38,281 bases of DNA from Candidatus Polarisedimenticolaceae bacterium (lineage in GTDB: Bacteria; Acidobacteriota; Polarisedimenticolia; Polarisedimenticolales; DASRJG01), in NCBI GenBank assembly GCA_036376135.1, contig DASVAW010000081.1:1-38281 (forward strand), read 5' to 3'. How positions within the stretch are numbered: the stretch's first letter is position 1; each line of letters starts with the position of its first letter. Positions 24,666-33,283 of the stretch are shown piece after piece. The position numbers were made by a program, and so were the translations under genes. A model generated the notes under the pieces. That model searched no databases, was not told the DNA's origin, and saw only the letters and a program-made list of their open reading frames with translations.

Positions 24666-27299
24666 TCACCGCTCGAGCCGCCCGGCGAACCCGAGGTCGA
24701 GGTGAACCGTGCGCCGCGAGCCGATCCCGTCCGGGGCCCGGAAGGTGAAGATGCGCTGCCCGTCGGGGCTCACGCCGAAGGAATTGAAGACGAGGTTCAT
24801 CGCCACGCGATCGAAAAGCCGCTCGGGCCGGCCGGCGTCGAACCCGCGGCTCGTGTCGATCCGCACCACGTAAAGGGCGCCGTCGCTCCGGTAGAACAGC
24901 TCCTTTCCGTCGGCGCTCCAGTGCGGCTCGACGCCGAAGGGAGCCGAGACCTGCCAGCGCCCCGGGCCGTCCGGGAACGGGCGAACGTAGACCCCCGATT
25001 GCCCGCCCTCCCTCGAGACGTACGCCACCCAGCGCCCGTCCGGGGAGACGACCGCGCCGTCCTTCGAGAACGGTCCGCCGACGAGAACGCGGGGCTCGCG
25101 TTTTCCCTCCAGCGGCAGCAGCCAGATGTCGCGTTTGTCCGGGGAATCGTCGAGCCGGTCGTAGAGCAAGGCCTTGCCGTCGGAGGTGAAGGAGCTGGGA
25201 AGGTGCCCGCGCGTCCCCTCGAACAGGACCTCCGGGTCCCGGCTGCCGTCGGCGTCCTTCCAGAGGATCTGCCAGAGGTTCTGGCTGCCGCGGGGTAGGC
25301 GCATCGCGTAGGCGATCTTCGTCCCGTCGTGGGTCCAGACCGGGCTCTGCACCGTCTGACCCGAGGTCAGACGGGAGACCGACCCGCGCTCGAGATCGTA
25401 GACCCACAGATCGGCGTTTCCCCCTTCGCCGCCGGTGAGGGCCACGCGCCTCCCGTCCGGGGAGAGCGCCGCCTCGTTGTAGGTCGCTCTCGGAACGGCC
25501 GCCGGAGTCTCCCTTCCCGCGCGATCGATCCAGACGAACCGGTAGGCGACCTCCGTCGAGCCCGGGACCCACAACGCGCTGCCGGACTCCGAGATCGAGA
25601 AGTTGACCGCCCCCGAGCTGACGTCGGTCGCGACCCCCTGGACCGCGGGCTTCGCCGCGCCCCGAACCTCGAGCGACTGCGGGTCGATCGGCACCGCGAA
25701 CAGCGATCCCCCGCGGGCGACGACGAGGTGGCCCGCGGCGTACCGCGCCTGGCTCGCCCCTTCGAACAGCACCTTCCGCTCGCCGGTGGCCGGGCGCACC
25801 GCTTCGATGCGGGCGTCGTCGTAGTACTCGGTGGACCCCGCGTCGTCGCAGGTGAAGAGGACCGCGCTTCCGTCCGGGAGAGCCGACGGCCACCGGTGGG
25901 TGCGCTCGTTGCGTCCCTCGTCGAGCGTCGTGACGACTTGCACCGGGCCGCCCTTCTCCGAGACGCGCGACAGCCCGCCCTCGGAGTCGGAGGTGAAGTA
26001 GAGGTGGCCGTCGCGGCTCCAGGTCCCTCCCCGGATCTGGCTCCCGGTGGGAGCGATCCGGATCGGGGCCCCGCCGGTGGTCGGGATCTTGAACAGGCCT
26101 CCGTCGCGGAAAAAGGCGATCCACAGGCCGTCCGGAGAGAAGAACGGCGCCGTCGCGCGCTCGGTGTCGGGGAGGAGCGTCGGCTCGAACGCCTCGTCGC
26201 TCCTCAGAAGCAACCGCGGCACCGTGTCCGAGCCGACGGCGACGACCACCTGCCGGCGCCCGTCGGACGAGATCGCGATCTGGGGAAACTCCGTGTTCGA
26301 CACGTTCAGCCCGTCGGGGAGCGACAGCGCGTACCGCTGCGTGGCCGCGGGCGGCGCGGAGGTGCGCGGCCAGAAGCCCGCGACGACCGCGAGGGCGAGA
26401 GCCGCGGCGGCGACGATCCAGGGGGCTCGGGACGGCGTCGAGGACGCCGCCTTCGTTCCGGCGGGCCGCTCGAGCGCGATCCTGGCCTCCCCGATGTCCC
26501 GCAGGCGCAGCTTCGCGTCGCGCTCGAGGCAGCGCTTCCACAACGAAGCATAGGGGAGGGCGTCGACCTCGATCGGCCGCGTCAACACGCCGGCGATCGT
26601 GTCGGAGACCGTCTCGCCCTCGAAGAGCCGCCGGCCGGTGAGCATCTCGACGGCGACCACGCCGAACGCCCAGATGTCGGCGCGCTTGTCCACGGGACGG
26701 CCGCGCGCCTGTTCGGGGCTCATGTACGCCGCGGTGCCGAGGATCATGCCGACCGCCGTCCCCGCGCTCGTCAGCGTCGGCAGGATCGTCGGCGTCGACA
26801 CCGGTCCCGACATCGTCGGATCCCCGACGATCGCCTTCGCGAGGCCGAAGTCGAGGACCTTCACGGGTCCGTCGGGGGTGATCCGGATGTTCGCGGGCTT
26901 GAGATCGCGGTGGACGATGCCGCGCTCGTGGGCGTATTCGAGCGCCTCGGCGATCTTGAGCGCGATCCCCTTGGCTTCTTCGGTCGGGATCGGGCCACGG
27001 GACATGCGCTGGTCGAGCCCCTCGCCCGGGACCATCTCCATGGCGAGGAAGCGGACGCCTTCGGCCTCGTGGAACCCGTGGATCGCGGCGATGTTCGGGT
27101 GGTTCAGCGACGCGAGGACCTTGGCCTCGCGGTCGAATCGTGCGAGGCGCTCGGGGTCGGCGGCGAACTCCGGCGGGAGAATCTTGATCGCGACATCGCG
27201 GCCGAGGGTCGAATCGGTCGCCCGCCAGACCTGGCCCATCCCTCCCTCGCCGATCTTCTCGGCGAGGCGGTAGTGGAGCAGCGAGCTTCCGGACAGCAT
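24666..27299 (-). CDS. membrane Ser/Thr kinase with TolB/PD40 propeller (kinase 1)
   Basis: This 877-residue Hanks-type kinase is fused through one membrane helix (PWIVAAAALALAVVAGFWP, about residue 300) to a large extracytoplasmic beta-propeller. Kinase motifs are intact: glycine loop GEGGMGQVW, catalytic Lys in VAIKI, HRDLKPAN, DFGLAK and AYMSPEQ. The activation loop is long and Ser/Thr-rich. The propeller carries TolB/PD40 signatures such as FFSPDGLWIAFF, VVSPDGRWVAYVS and PHWSADGKELFY. The kinase domain is nearly identical to those of kinases 2 and 3, whereas the propeller differs. I start at ATG 27299 instead of an upstream in-frame codon at 27353, because homologues begin at LLHYRL and a TACAAT hexamer lies six bases upstream. 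The likely role is sensing an external signal and phosphorylating cytoplasmic targets. Confidence 0.9.
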   Translation of the reverse strand: MLSGSSLLHYRLAEKIGEGGMGQVWRATDSTLGRDVAIKILPPEFAADPERLARFDREAKVLASLNHPNIAAIHGFHEAEGVRFLAMEMVPGEGLDQRMSRGPIPTEEAKGIALKIAEALEYAHERGIVHRDLKPANIRITPDGPVKVLDFGLAKAIVGDPTMSGPVSTPTILPTLTSAGTAVGMILGTAAYMSPEQARGRPVDKRADIWAFGVVAVEMLTGRRLFEGETVSDTIAGVLTRPIEVDALPYASLWKRCLERDAKLRLRDIGEARIALERPAGTKAASSTPSRAPWIVAAAALALAVVAGFWPRTSAPPAATQRYALSLPDGLNVSNTEFPQIAISSDGRRQVVVAVGSDTVPRLLLRSDEAFEPTLLPDTERATAPFFSPDGLWIAFFRDGGLFKIPTTGGAPIRIAPTGSQIRGGTWSRDGHLYFTSDSEGGLSRVSEKGGPVQVVTTLDEGRNERTHRWPSALPDGSAVLFTCDDAGSTEYYDDARIEAVRPATGERKVLFEGASQARYAAGHLVVARGGSLFAVPIDPQSLEVRGAAKPAVQGVATDVSSGAVNFSISESGSALWVPGSTEVAYRFVWIDRAGRETPAAVPRATYNEAALSPDGRRVALTGGEGGNADLWVYDLERGSVSRLTSGQTVQSPVWTHDGTKIAYAMRLPRGSQNLWQILWKDADGSRDPEVLFEGTRGHLPSSFTSDGKALLYDRLDDSPDKRDIWLLPLEGKREPRVLVGGPFSKDGAVVSPDGRWVAYVSREGGQSGVYVRPFPDGPGRWQVSAPFGVEPHWSADGKELFYRSDGALYVVRIDTSRGFDAGRPERLFDRVAMNLVFNSFGVSPDGQRIFTFRAPDGIGSRRTVHLDLGFAGRLER

Positions 27300-27305
27300 C
27301 GACGG

Positions 27306-27311
27306 ATTGTA
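27306..27311 (-). promoter_or_regulatory. putative -10 box of a leaderless promoter (kinase 1)
   Basis: TACAAT ends six bases before ATG 27299 on the minus strand, within CCCCTTACAATC, a sequence shared with the kinase 3 promoter. It overlaps the tip of the inverted repeat that starts at 27310. Confidence 0.6.
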
Positions 27312-27378
27312 AGGGGTCAAGTCTTCACCCGCGCGTTTTTCCCACGCCTGCAACCGTCGGTGAAGACCCGACCCCTTA
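27310..27378. repeat. REP-like imperfect inverted repeat between kinases 1 and 2
   Basis: Two 20-base arms, 27310-27329 and 27359-27378, match at 18 of 20 positions as inverted copies. Each reads TAAGGGGTC, two variable bases, then GTCTTCACC from its outer tip. The 29-base centre is not palindromic. The right tip supplies the TAA stop of kinase 2 (27378-27376) and the left tip overlaps the kinase 1 promoter. It resembles short REP elements mobilised by RAYT-type transposases, but no transposase is in the window. It may also end kinase 2 transcription. Confidence 0.65.
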
Positions 27379-30003
27379 ACGCGACCGCTCGTCCCGCCGG
27401 CCCTGAATCAGGTGGAACGGCGGCTCCTCGAGGGCCCCGGGCTGGACCACCGCGAGGAATCGCGAGTGATCGGGGGCTGCATCGATGGCCGAGACCTCCG
27501 CCGTCGCGGGAAACAGAAGGACAGGATCGCCGATCGAAAGTCCGTCCGCCGAGGGCGCGATCGACACCGACCACGTCCCGCGACGGTCCTGCGGGCCCCC
27601 GAAGAACAGGAGCTCCCCGCCGTCCCGGCGCCAGTGGGGCGGCCCGCCCCCCTGCGTGGACACCTGGATCTTCCGCTCGAGATCGGGGAAGGAGCGGAGG
27701 TACACCTCGAGGCGCCCGGACTCGTCGGAGACGTACGCGAGCCACCGTCCGTCGGGGGACAGCACCGGTGTTCCGACGTTGTAGTCCTCCGCGATCCACG
27801 CGCGCGCCTTGCGCTCGCGCTCGTCGTAGATCCAGATCTGCGAGCGCACGACCCCCTGGCGAGGGCGTCCCGTGAACAGGAGGTAGCGGCCGTCGGCGCT
27901 CCAGTCGTACAGCACGGTGTCGACGTCCTCCGCAATCCAGAGCCGCTCCTTCGGCCGCGTTCCCGCGGCCGACATGACGTAGAGGTCATCGACGCCCGAG
28001 TCCCGATTGTTGAACGCGATCCGCGTGCCGTCGGGGGACCAGACCGGGGCCAACGAGTCGTTCTGGCTGCGCGTCAGGCGCGTGAGCGTGCCGCGCCCGA
28101 GCTCCCCGACGGAGATCTCCGTCAGCCCGTTCGCGTCGTCCATGGCGGCGGCGAAGCGGGTGAGGTCGGGGGAGATCCGGATCGACATCACGTCCTGCGA
28201 CAGCGCCATCACGGGGGTCGCCGCGCCCTTGCGATCGAGCCACTCTATTCTCGGCTGCGGGCGCGGATTGGGACCCAGGAACACGATGTCGCCGTCGCGG
28301 CTGGCGCTCACTGCCGCGATCCCGGAGTTCGGCGAGTAGCGGATCCCGGGTGCGACCACCGTCGACTGCGATCCGATCGCGAACGTCCGCGGGTCGAACG
28401 GCACGGCGAGCAGGTTCCCTTCCCGGTGAAACAGCAGCCTCGAGCCGGTCAGGACGAACGAGCCCGTGTCCCGCGTGAGACGCCGGGGCTCCCCGCCGCC
28501 CACCGAGGCGAGATAGAGACCGCCGACCTCGGCGACCGCCTTCGCGTTGTTCGACCAGACCGAGAACAGGAAGTGCTCGCCGTCCGGAAGCCAGATCGGC
28601 AGGCGATGGGAGCCGTCCACGATCGCGGGGTCGAGCGTCGTCACGCGTTCGGGCGTTCCCCCCGTGGCGGGGACGCGCCAGAGCGCGGAGTTCGCGCTCG
28701 GCGCGTAGAGGATCGTGCCGTCCTTCCCCCAGCTCGCGCCGCGCGGCCCGACCCCTTCGGGGAGGATCGTCTCCACGACGCGGCCGGAGAGGTCGAGCCG
28801 TTTCAGCCCGCCTTCGGCGATGAAGCCGAGATTCGTCGAGTCCGGCGACCAGAAGGCATAGACGGATCCCTCCGTGCCCTCGAGCCGCTCGTAGTTGAAC
28901 CCGTCGAGCGAGCGAACGAGCAGGTGCGAGAGTCCGGCCGCGTCCACGCCGACGACGGCGAGGTGACGGCCGTCGGGAGAAAGCGCCGGCGGTGCGAAGC
29001 CGTCGGCGCGATAGTCGGAGGGAAAGGCGATCTCGACGCGTCGCTCGGGGATGGAGGGCGCTTCCTTGCGGGGGAGCCAACCCCAGATCGCGGCGACCGC
29101 CAGAATGCCGATCGCCGCGATGAGGGGCCACGAGGCGCGCGCCGCCGGCTTCGGCTTCGACTCCGCCGGCCGTTCGAGCGAGATGCGCGCCTCTCCGATG
29201 TCCCGCAGGCGCAGCTTCGGATCGCGTTCGAGGCAACGCTTCCAGAGCGAGGCGTACGGAAGCCCGTCGAGCTCGAGCGGTCGGGTGAGCACGCCCGCGA
29301 TCGTGTCGGAGACCGTCTCGCCTTCGAAGAGACGCTTGCCGGTGAGCATCTCGACCGCGACCACGCCGAACGCCCAGATGTCCGCGCGTCGGTCGACGGG
29401 TTTCCCTCGAGCCTGCTCGGGGGACATGTACGCCGCGGTGCCGAGGATCATCCCGGCCGCCGTGCCGGCGCTCGTCACGGTAGGGAGGATCGTCGGCGTC
29501 GACACCGGCCCCGACATCGTCGGGTCCCCGACCATCGCCTTCGCGAGGCCGAAGTCGAGGACCTTGACGGTTCCGTCGGGGGTGATGCGGATGTTCGCGG
29601 GCTTGAGATCGCGGTGGACGATCCCGCGTTCGTGGGCGTATTCGAGGGCCTCGGCGATCTTGAGCGCGATCCCCTTCGCCTCGTCGGCGGGGATCGCCCC
29701 GCGGGAGATCTTCCGGTCGAGCCCCTCGCCCGGGACCATCTCCATCGCCAGGAACCGCACCCCTCCGGCCTCGTGGAATCCGTAGATCGCGGCGATGTTC
29801 GGGTGGTTGAGGGCAGCGAGCACCTTGGCCTCGCGGTCGAAGCGGGCGAGGCGCTCGGGGTCGGCGGCGAACTCGGGGGGGAGGATCTTGATCGCGACGT
29901 CGCGGCCCAGGGTCGAGTCGCTCGCCCGCCAGACCTGGCCCATCCCTCCCTCGCCGATCTTCTCCGCGAGGCGGTAGTGGAGGAGCGAATCGCCGGCCTT
30001 CAT
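27376..30003 (-). CDS. membrane Ser/Thr kinase with TolB/PD40 propeller (kinase 2)
   Basis: This 875-residue paralogue of kinases 1 and 3 has GEGGMG (residues 17-22), Lys39, Glu58, HRDLKPAN (Asp132) and DFG (150-152), all intact. One membrane helix near 290-310 (WPLIAAIGILAVAAIWGWLP) leads to a propeller with blades such as ALSPDGRHLAVVG, PVWSPDGTRIAFN, YDWSADGRYLLF and VLSPDGRWLAYVS. The true start is ATG 30003 (MKAGDSLLHYRL). It overlaps the TGA of kinase 3 as ATGA (30000-30003), so kinases 3 and 2 form a translationally coupled pair. A much longer upstream reading frame in the same phase is only the antisense of conserved kinase 3 sequence and should be ignored. The stop is TAA from the adjacent inverted repeat. 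Confidence 0.9.
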   Translation of the reverse strand: MKAGDSLLHYRLAEKIGEGGMGQVWRASDSTLGRDVAIKILPPEFAADPERLARFDREAKVLAALNHPNIAAIYGFHEAGGVRFLAMEMVPGEGLDRKISRGAIPADEAKGIALKIAEALEYAHERGIVHRDLKPANIRITPDGTVKVLDFGLAKAMVGDPTMSGPVSTPTILPTVTSAGTAAGMILGTAAYMSPEQARGKPVDRRADIWAFGVVAVEMLTGKRLFEGETVSDTIAGVLTRPLELDGLPYASLWKRCLERDPKLRLRDIGEARISLERPAESKPKPAARASWPLIAAIGILAVAAIWGWLPRKEAPSIPERRVEIAFPSDYRADGFAPPALSPDGRHLAVVGVDAAGLSHLLVRSLDGFNYERLEGTEGSVYAFWSPDSTNLGFIAEGGLKRLDLSGRVVETILPEGVGPRGASWGKDGTILYAPSANSALWRVPATGGTPERVTTLDPAIVDGSHRLPIWLPDGEHFLFSVWSNNAKAVAEVGGLYLASVGGGEPRRLTRDTGSFVLTGSRLLFHREGNLLAVPFDPRTFAIGSQSTVVAPGIRYSPNSGIAAVSASRDGDIVFLGPNPRPQPRIEWLDRKGAATPVMALSQDVMSIRISPDLTRFAAAMDDANGLTEISVGELGRGTLTRLTRSQNDSLAPVWSPDGTRIAFNNRDSGVDDLYVMSAAGTRPKERLWIAEDVDTVLYDWSADGRYLLFTGRPRQGVVRSQIWIYDERERKARAWIAEDYNVGTPVLSPDGRWLAYVSDESGRLEVYLRSFPDLERKIQVSTQGGGPPHWRRDGGELLFFGGPQDRRGTWSVSIAPSADGLSIGDPVLLFPATAEVSAIDAAPDHSRFLAVVQPGALEEPPFHLIQGRRDERSR

Positions 30004-32630
30004 CGCGCCAGCCCCGACTTCCAGTCGCTCACCACGACGAGGGTCGGCGGGGGCGGCGCGGGGAGCGGCGTAGCGACGAGAAAGCGATCCCGCGCCGGGA
30101 CGTAGGCGAGGAGCTGGTACCCCTCGGGGAGCACGCGTCCGCCGAGGAGCGCACCGGGCGTCTCGACGTCGACGTCGTCGCCGACGACGCGGAAGGTCAC
30201 CGTCTGGAGCCTGCGCTCGGGGTCGACCCACCAGATCTCCCGGGGCGACAGCCAGCCCCACCGCTTGTAGGCGGCCGGGGTGGGGGTGATGCGCCAAACC
30301 GCGCCGGCGTCGGGGAACGAAGCGATCGACACCGACGTGCGCACGAGCCCATCGTCGCCGGTGCCCTCGAACGCCGCGAACCGTCCGTCCGGGGAAAGCT
30401 CGGGGCCGTAGTACCCGCGCGGGGACGAAAGGTACGGGCGCGACGGGTGGTCGCCGCCGAGCGTCATCACCTTGAGCTCGCCGATCTTCCCTCCGCCCCG
30501 GCGCTCTTCGTAGAGGAGCTGGCGTCCGTCCTCGGTGAACGATCCGGGCTCGAACTCGGATCCCTTCGACGAGGTGACGATGCGGATCTCCTCCTCGCGC
30601 ATCGTCGACTTGAGCGCGAGCTGGTTGCCCTGCTTGCCGTACAGCGACAGCGCGAGCGTGCGCCCATCGGGGGACCACGACGAGCTGTAGATGTAGAACG
30701 TCGATCCGACCGGACTCGACGTTCCACGCTCGAGGTCCGCGAGGGTCAGACGTGCCTCTCCGTGGTCGTCGAACGTGTGCAGGGCGGCGCGCCGGCCGTC
30801 ACGGCTCACCGAGGCCGAGCGCACCGAGCTGGGTCCGAGGGGGATCGGCGTTTCGTTCCCGGCGCGATCGATCCAGATCAGGCGACGCTTTTCCGCCGGC
30901 TGGACCTCCTGGTACACGAGGCGCCCGCCGGCCGAGATCCCCAGGTTCAGGAAGTTCCGGTTGACGTCGTACTGCGCCCGGCTCGCCAAGGGAGTCGGGG
31001 CTCCGGCGAGCTGCAGCGTCGAGAGGTCGAACGGCTGAAGCATCAGGTTGGCGTCGCGGACGAACGCGAGAAACCCCGGCTCGACGTAAAAGGCCTCCGT
31101 CTCGCCTTCGAGGATCTGCTTCGAGGTGCCGCTCGCGGGGTCGAAGACCCACGCGCCGGACTCGCTCGGCTGCTCCCTGCCGCCGGAGTAATACAGGACG
31201 CGCCGGCCGTCGGGGAGGAACTGCGGCAGGCGCTGGGTCTCTCCCTCGCTCGCGAGCTTCGTGAGCGGCGTCGACGTTCCTCCTCCGTCCGCGACCTCGT
31301 GGAGGACGCCGAAGGCGCCGGGCGCGAAGACGATCTTCCCGTCGCGCCCCCAGGCTCCACCGCGTCCCTGCGGGGCGTCGGCCAGAACGCTCACGATCCC
31401 GTCGGCGATACCGATCCTCTTCAGCTTCCCCTCGGCGAAGAACCCGAGGTTCTTCCCGTCCGGGGACCAGAACGGGTAGGTCGCCCCCTCCGTTCCCTGC
31501 AGCGACTTCACCTCGAGCCGCGAGAGATCGCGCAGGAAGATCCGCGTGGTCTTGGCCTCTTGGTCGCCCGCGACGAGCGCCAACGTCGTTCCGTCGGGCG
31601 AGAGCGCGACCGATCGATCGTAGGTGACGAGCTCGAGCGTGGGCGGAAGGGCGAGCGTCGCGCGGATCGGAGGCGCCGGGGGAGGGGCGCTCGCCGGTCG
31701 CCAAAAGAAGGCGGCGACGGCGAGCATCGCCGCGACCGCCGCGACGATCCAAGGGAGCCTCGACGGCTTCGACGCCTCCCGGCGCTCCACCGGGTTCTGC
31801 TCGAGGGCGATCCGCGCTTCCCCGATGTCGCGCAGGCGCCTCTTCGGATCACGCTCGAGGCAGCGCTCCCAGAGCGAGGCGTACGGGAGCGTTTCGACCT
31901 CGATCGGTCGGGTGAGCACGCCCGCGATCGTGTCGGAGACCGTCTCGCCGTCGAAGAGCCGCTTGCCGGTCAGCATCTCGACCGCGACGACGCCGAACGC
32001 CCAGATGTCCGCGCGCCGGTCGACGGGTTTTCCTCGCGCCTGCTCGGGGGACATGTACGCCGCGGTGCCGAGGATCATCCCGACGGCGGTGCCGGCGCTC
32101 GTCACGGTTGGGAGGATCGTCGGCGTCGACACCGGCCCGGAGATCGTCGGATCTCCCACGATCGCCTTCGCGAGGCCGAAGTCGAGGACCTTGACGGTTC
32201 CGTCGGGGGTGATGCGGATGTTCGCGGGCTTGAGGTCGCGGTGGACGATCCCGCGCTCGTGGGCGTATTCGAGGGCCTCGGAGATCTTGAGCGCGATCGC
32301 CTTCGCCTCGTCGGCGGGGATCGGGCCGCGGGAGATGCGCTGGTCGAGCCCCTCGCCGGGGACCATCTCCATCGCCAGGAACCGGACGCCGCCGGCTTCG
32401 TGGAACCCGTGGATCGCCGCGATGTTCGGGTGGTTGAGGGCCGCAAGGACCTTGGCCTCCCGGTCGAATCGCGCGAGCCGCTCCGGGTCGGCGGCGAACT
32501 CGGGGGGGAGGATCTTGATCGCGACGTCGCGGCCGAGCGTCGAATCGCTCGCCCGCCAGACCTGGCCCATCCCGCCCTCGCCGATCTTCTCGGCAAGGCG
32601 GTAGTGCAGAAGCGAAGCGCCGGGTACCAT
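30000..32630 (-). CDS. membrane Ser/Thr kinase with TolB/PD40 propeller (kinase 3)
   Basis: This 876-residue kinase has an N-terminal catalytic domain with all Hanks motifs (GEGGMGQVW, VAIKI, HRDLKPAN, DFGLAK, AYMSPEQ). A membrane helix (PWIVAAVAAMLAVAAFFW) and an extracytoplasmic propeller follow (ALSPDGTTLALVA, PFWSPDGKNLGFF, SWSPDGRTLALS, ELSPDGRFAAFEG). It is the first gene of a two-gene unit with kinase 2. ATG 32630 is preceded at six bases by TAGAAT. The gene is divergent from the cupin gene, with only 25 bases between their start codons. The kinase half is nearly the same as in kinases 1 and 2, with a different propeller, so the paralogues probably share downstream targets but respond to different signals. 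Confidence 0.9.
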   Translation of the reverse strand: MVPGASLLHYRLAEKIGEGGMGQVWRASDSTLGRDVAIKILPPEFAADPERLARFDREAKVLAALNHPNIAAIHGFHEAGGVRFLAMEMVPGEGLDQRISRGPIPADEAKAIALKISEALEYAHERGIVHRDLKPANIRITPDGTVKVLDFGLAKAIVGDPTISGPVSTPTILPTVTSAGTAVGMILGTAAYMSPEQARGKPVDRRADIWAFGVVAVEMLTGKRLFDGETVSDTIAGVLTRPIEVETLPYASLWERCLERDPKRRLRDIGEARIALEQNPVERREASKPSRLPWIVAAVAAMLAVAAFFWRPASAPPPAPPIRATLALPPTLELVTYDRSVALSPDGTTLALVAGDQEAKTTRIFLRDLSRLEVKSLQGTEGATYPFWSPDGKNLGFFAEGKLKRIGIADGIVSVLADAPQGRGGAWGRDGKIVFAPGAFGVLHEVADGGGTSTPLTKLASEGETQRLPQFLPDGRRVLYYSGGREQPSESGAWVFDPASGTSKQILEGETEAFYVEPGFLAFVRDANLMLQPFDLSTLQLAGAPTPLASRAQYDVNRNFLNLGISAGGRLVYQEVQPAEKRRLIWIDRAGNETPIPLGPSSVRSASVSRDGRRAALHTFDDHGEARLTLADLERGTSSPVGSTFYIYSSSWSPDGRTLALSLYGKQGNQLALKSTMREEEIRIVTSSKGSEFEPGSFTEDGRQLLYEERRGGGKIGELKVMTLGGDHPSRPYLSSPRGYYGPELSPDGRFAAFEGTGDDGLVRTSVSIASFPDAGAVWRITPTPAAYKRWGWLSPREIWWVDPERRLQTVTFRVVGDDVDVETPGALLGGRVLPEGYQLLAYVPARDRFLVATPLPAPPPPTLVVVSDWKSGLAR
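32625..32630 (+). promoter_or_regulatory. possible -10 box of the cupin gene
   Basis: TACCAT on the plus strand covers the kinase 3 start codon and lies 25 bases before the cupin ATG. Transcription would start near 32637, just before the AAGGGGAGG Shine-Dalgarno sequence at 32642-32650. It overlaps the opposing kinase promoter. Confidence 0.3.
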
Positions 32631-32636
32631 CCGGGG

Positions 32637-32642
32637 ATTCTA
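32637..32642 (-). promoter_or_regulatory. putative -10 box of a leaderless promoter (kinase 3)
   Basis: TAGAAT ends six bases before ATG 32630 on the minus strand, within CCCCTTAGAATC, which matches the kinase 1 promoter at all but one of these 12 positions. It lies between two divergent start codons 25 bases apart. Confidence 0.6.
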
Positions 32643-32655
32643 AGGGGAGGCCCGC

Positions 32656-33153
32656 ATGGAACAGCCCAGAATCGTCAACCTCAACGAGCTCCCGCCCGCG
32701 ACCGACCGCGAGCACGGGGAGAAATTCGCTTCGAGCCACGTTCCGATCGGTGCCCCGCTCGGCGCGAGGAAGCTCGGTTACAACCTGACCGAGATCCCTC
32801 CCGGCAAGCGCGCGTTCCCGTACCACTTCCACCACGTCAACGAGGAGTTGTTCCTCATCCTCTCGGGGACCGGGGAGCTGCGCTGGCCCGGCGGCACTGC
32901 TCCGCTGAAAGCCATGGACCTGATCTGCTGCCCTCCGGGACCCGACAGCGCGCACCAGATCTTCAACAACGGGAGCGTGCCGCTCCGTTATCTCGCGTTG
33001 AGCACCACCGAAGACCCCGAGGTCGTCGAGTACCCCGACTCCGGCAAATACGGCGTCACCGTCGGTCGCAAGCTCGGCGGCACACCCGCGGAGTCGAAGT
33101 TCCGGGTGATCGCGTTCAAGAAGGACCAGGTCGACTACTTCGCCGGAGAGTAA
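32656..33153 (+). CDS. cupin-domain protein
   Basis: This is a small single-domain cupin of 165 residues. The first cupin motif is FPYHFHHVNEELFLILSGTG, with clustered His and Glu metal-ligand candidates. The second is CPPGPDSAHQIFNN, with the usual His. It is probably a metal-binding cytoplasmic enzyme or sensor of the cupin_2 group. Such domains serve as isomerases, dioxygenases or sugar binders, and I cannot choose among them. A good Shine-Dalgarno sequence (AAGGGGAGG, five bases before ATG) sets the start. It is the only plus-strand gene in the kinase block and is convergent with kinase 4. Its TAA stop is the tip of the long inverted repeat. Confidence 0.85.
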   Translation: MEQPRIVNLNELPPATDREHGEKFASSHVPIGAPLGARKLGYNLTEIPPGKRAFPYHFHHVNEELFLILSGTGELRWPGGTAPLKAMDLICCPPGPDSAHQIFNNGSVPLRYLALSTTEDPEVVEYPDSGKYGVTVGRKLGGTPAESKFRVIAFKKDQVDYFAGE

Positions 33154-33283
33154 ATGGGGACAGCAACCTATTTCGGAGAATAGGGACAGTCCTTCATCTC
33201 TCGATCCCGCAGTGCTTGCTTCGGGTTCGGGGGATGAAGGACTGTCCCTATTCTCCGAAATAGGTTGCTGTCCCCATTTACTC
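33148..33283. repeat. perfect 51-bp inverted repeat between cupin and kinase 4 genes
   Basis: Arms 33148-33198 and 33233-33283 are exact inverted copies around a 34-base centre. From each outer end the sequence reads GAGTAAATGGGGACAGCAAC and continues through CTATTTCGGAGAATAGGGAC to CTTCATC. The TAA at each tip is the stop codon of the flanking gene: the cupin at 33151-33153 and kinase 4 at 33280-33278. It would form a very stable cruciform or RNA hairpin in both directions, so it can act as a shared terminator. The GGGGACAG...GGGACAG style is like RAYT-associated REP elements; that comparison is from memory, not from a search. Confidence 0.85.

Noticed and set aside
27313-27330. TTGACC on the minus strand close to the kinase 1 -10 box as a -35 element
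   Set aside because: Only a few bases separate it from TACAAT, far less than the 16-18 needed; it is part of the inverted repeat arm.
30004-30678. Upstream extension of the kinase 2 frame (about 225 residues more)
   Set aside because: It lies wholly within the kinase 3 gene in another frame, is Arg/Ala/Gly-rich, and kinase 2 has a normal family start at 30003.
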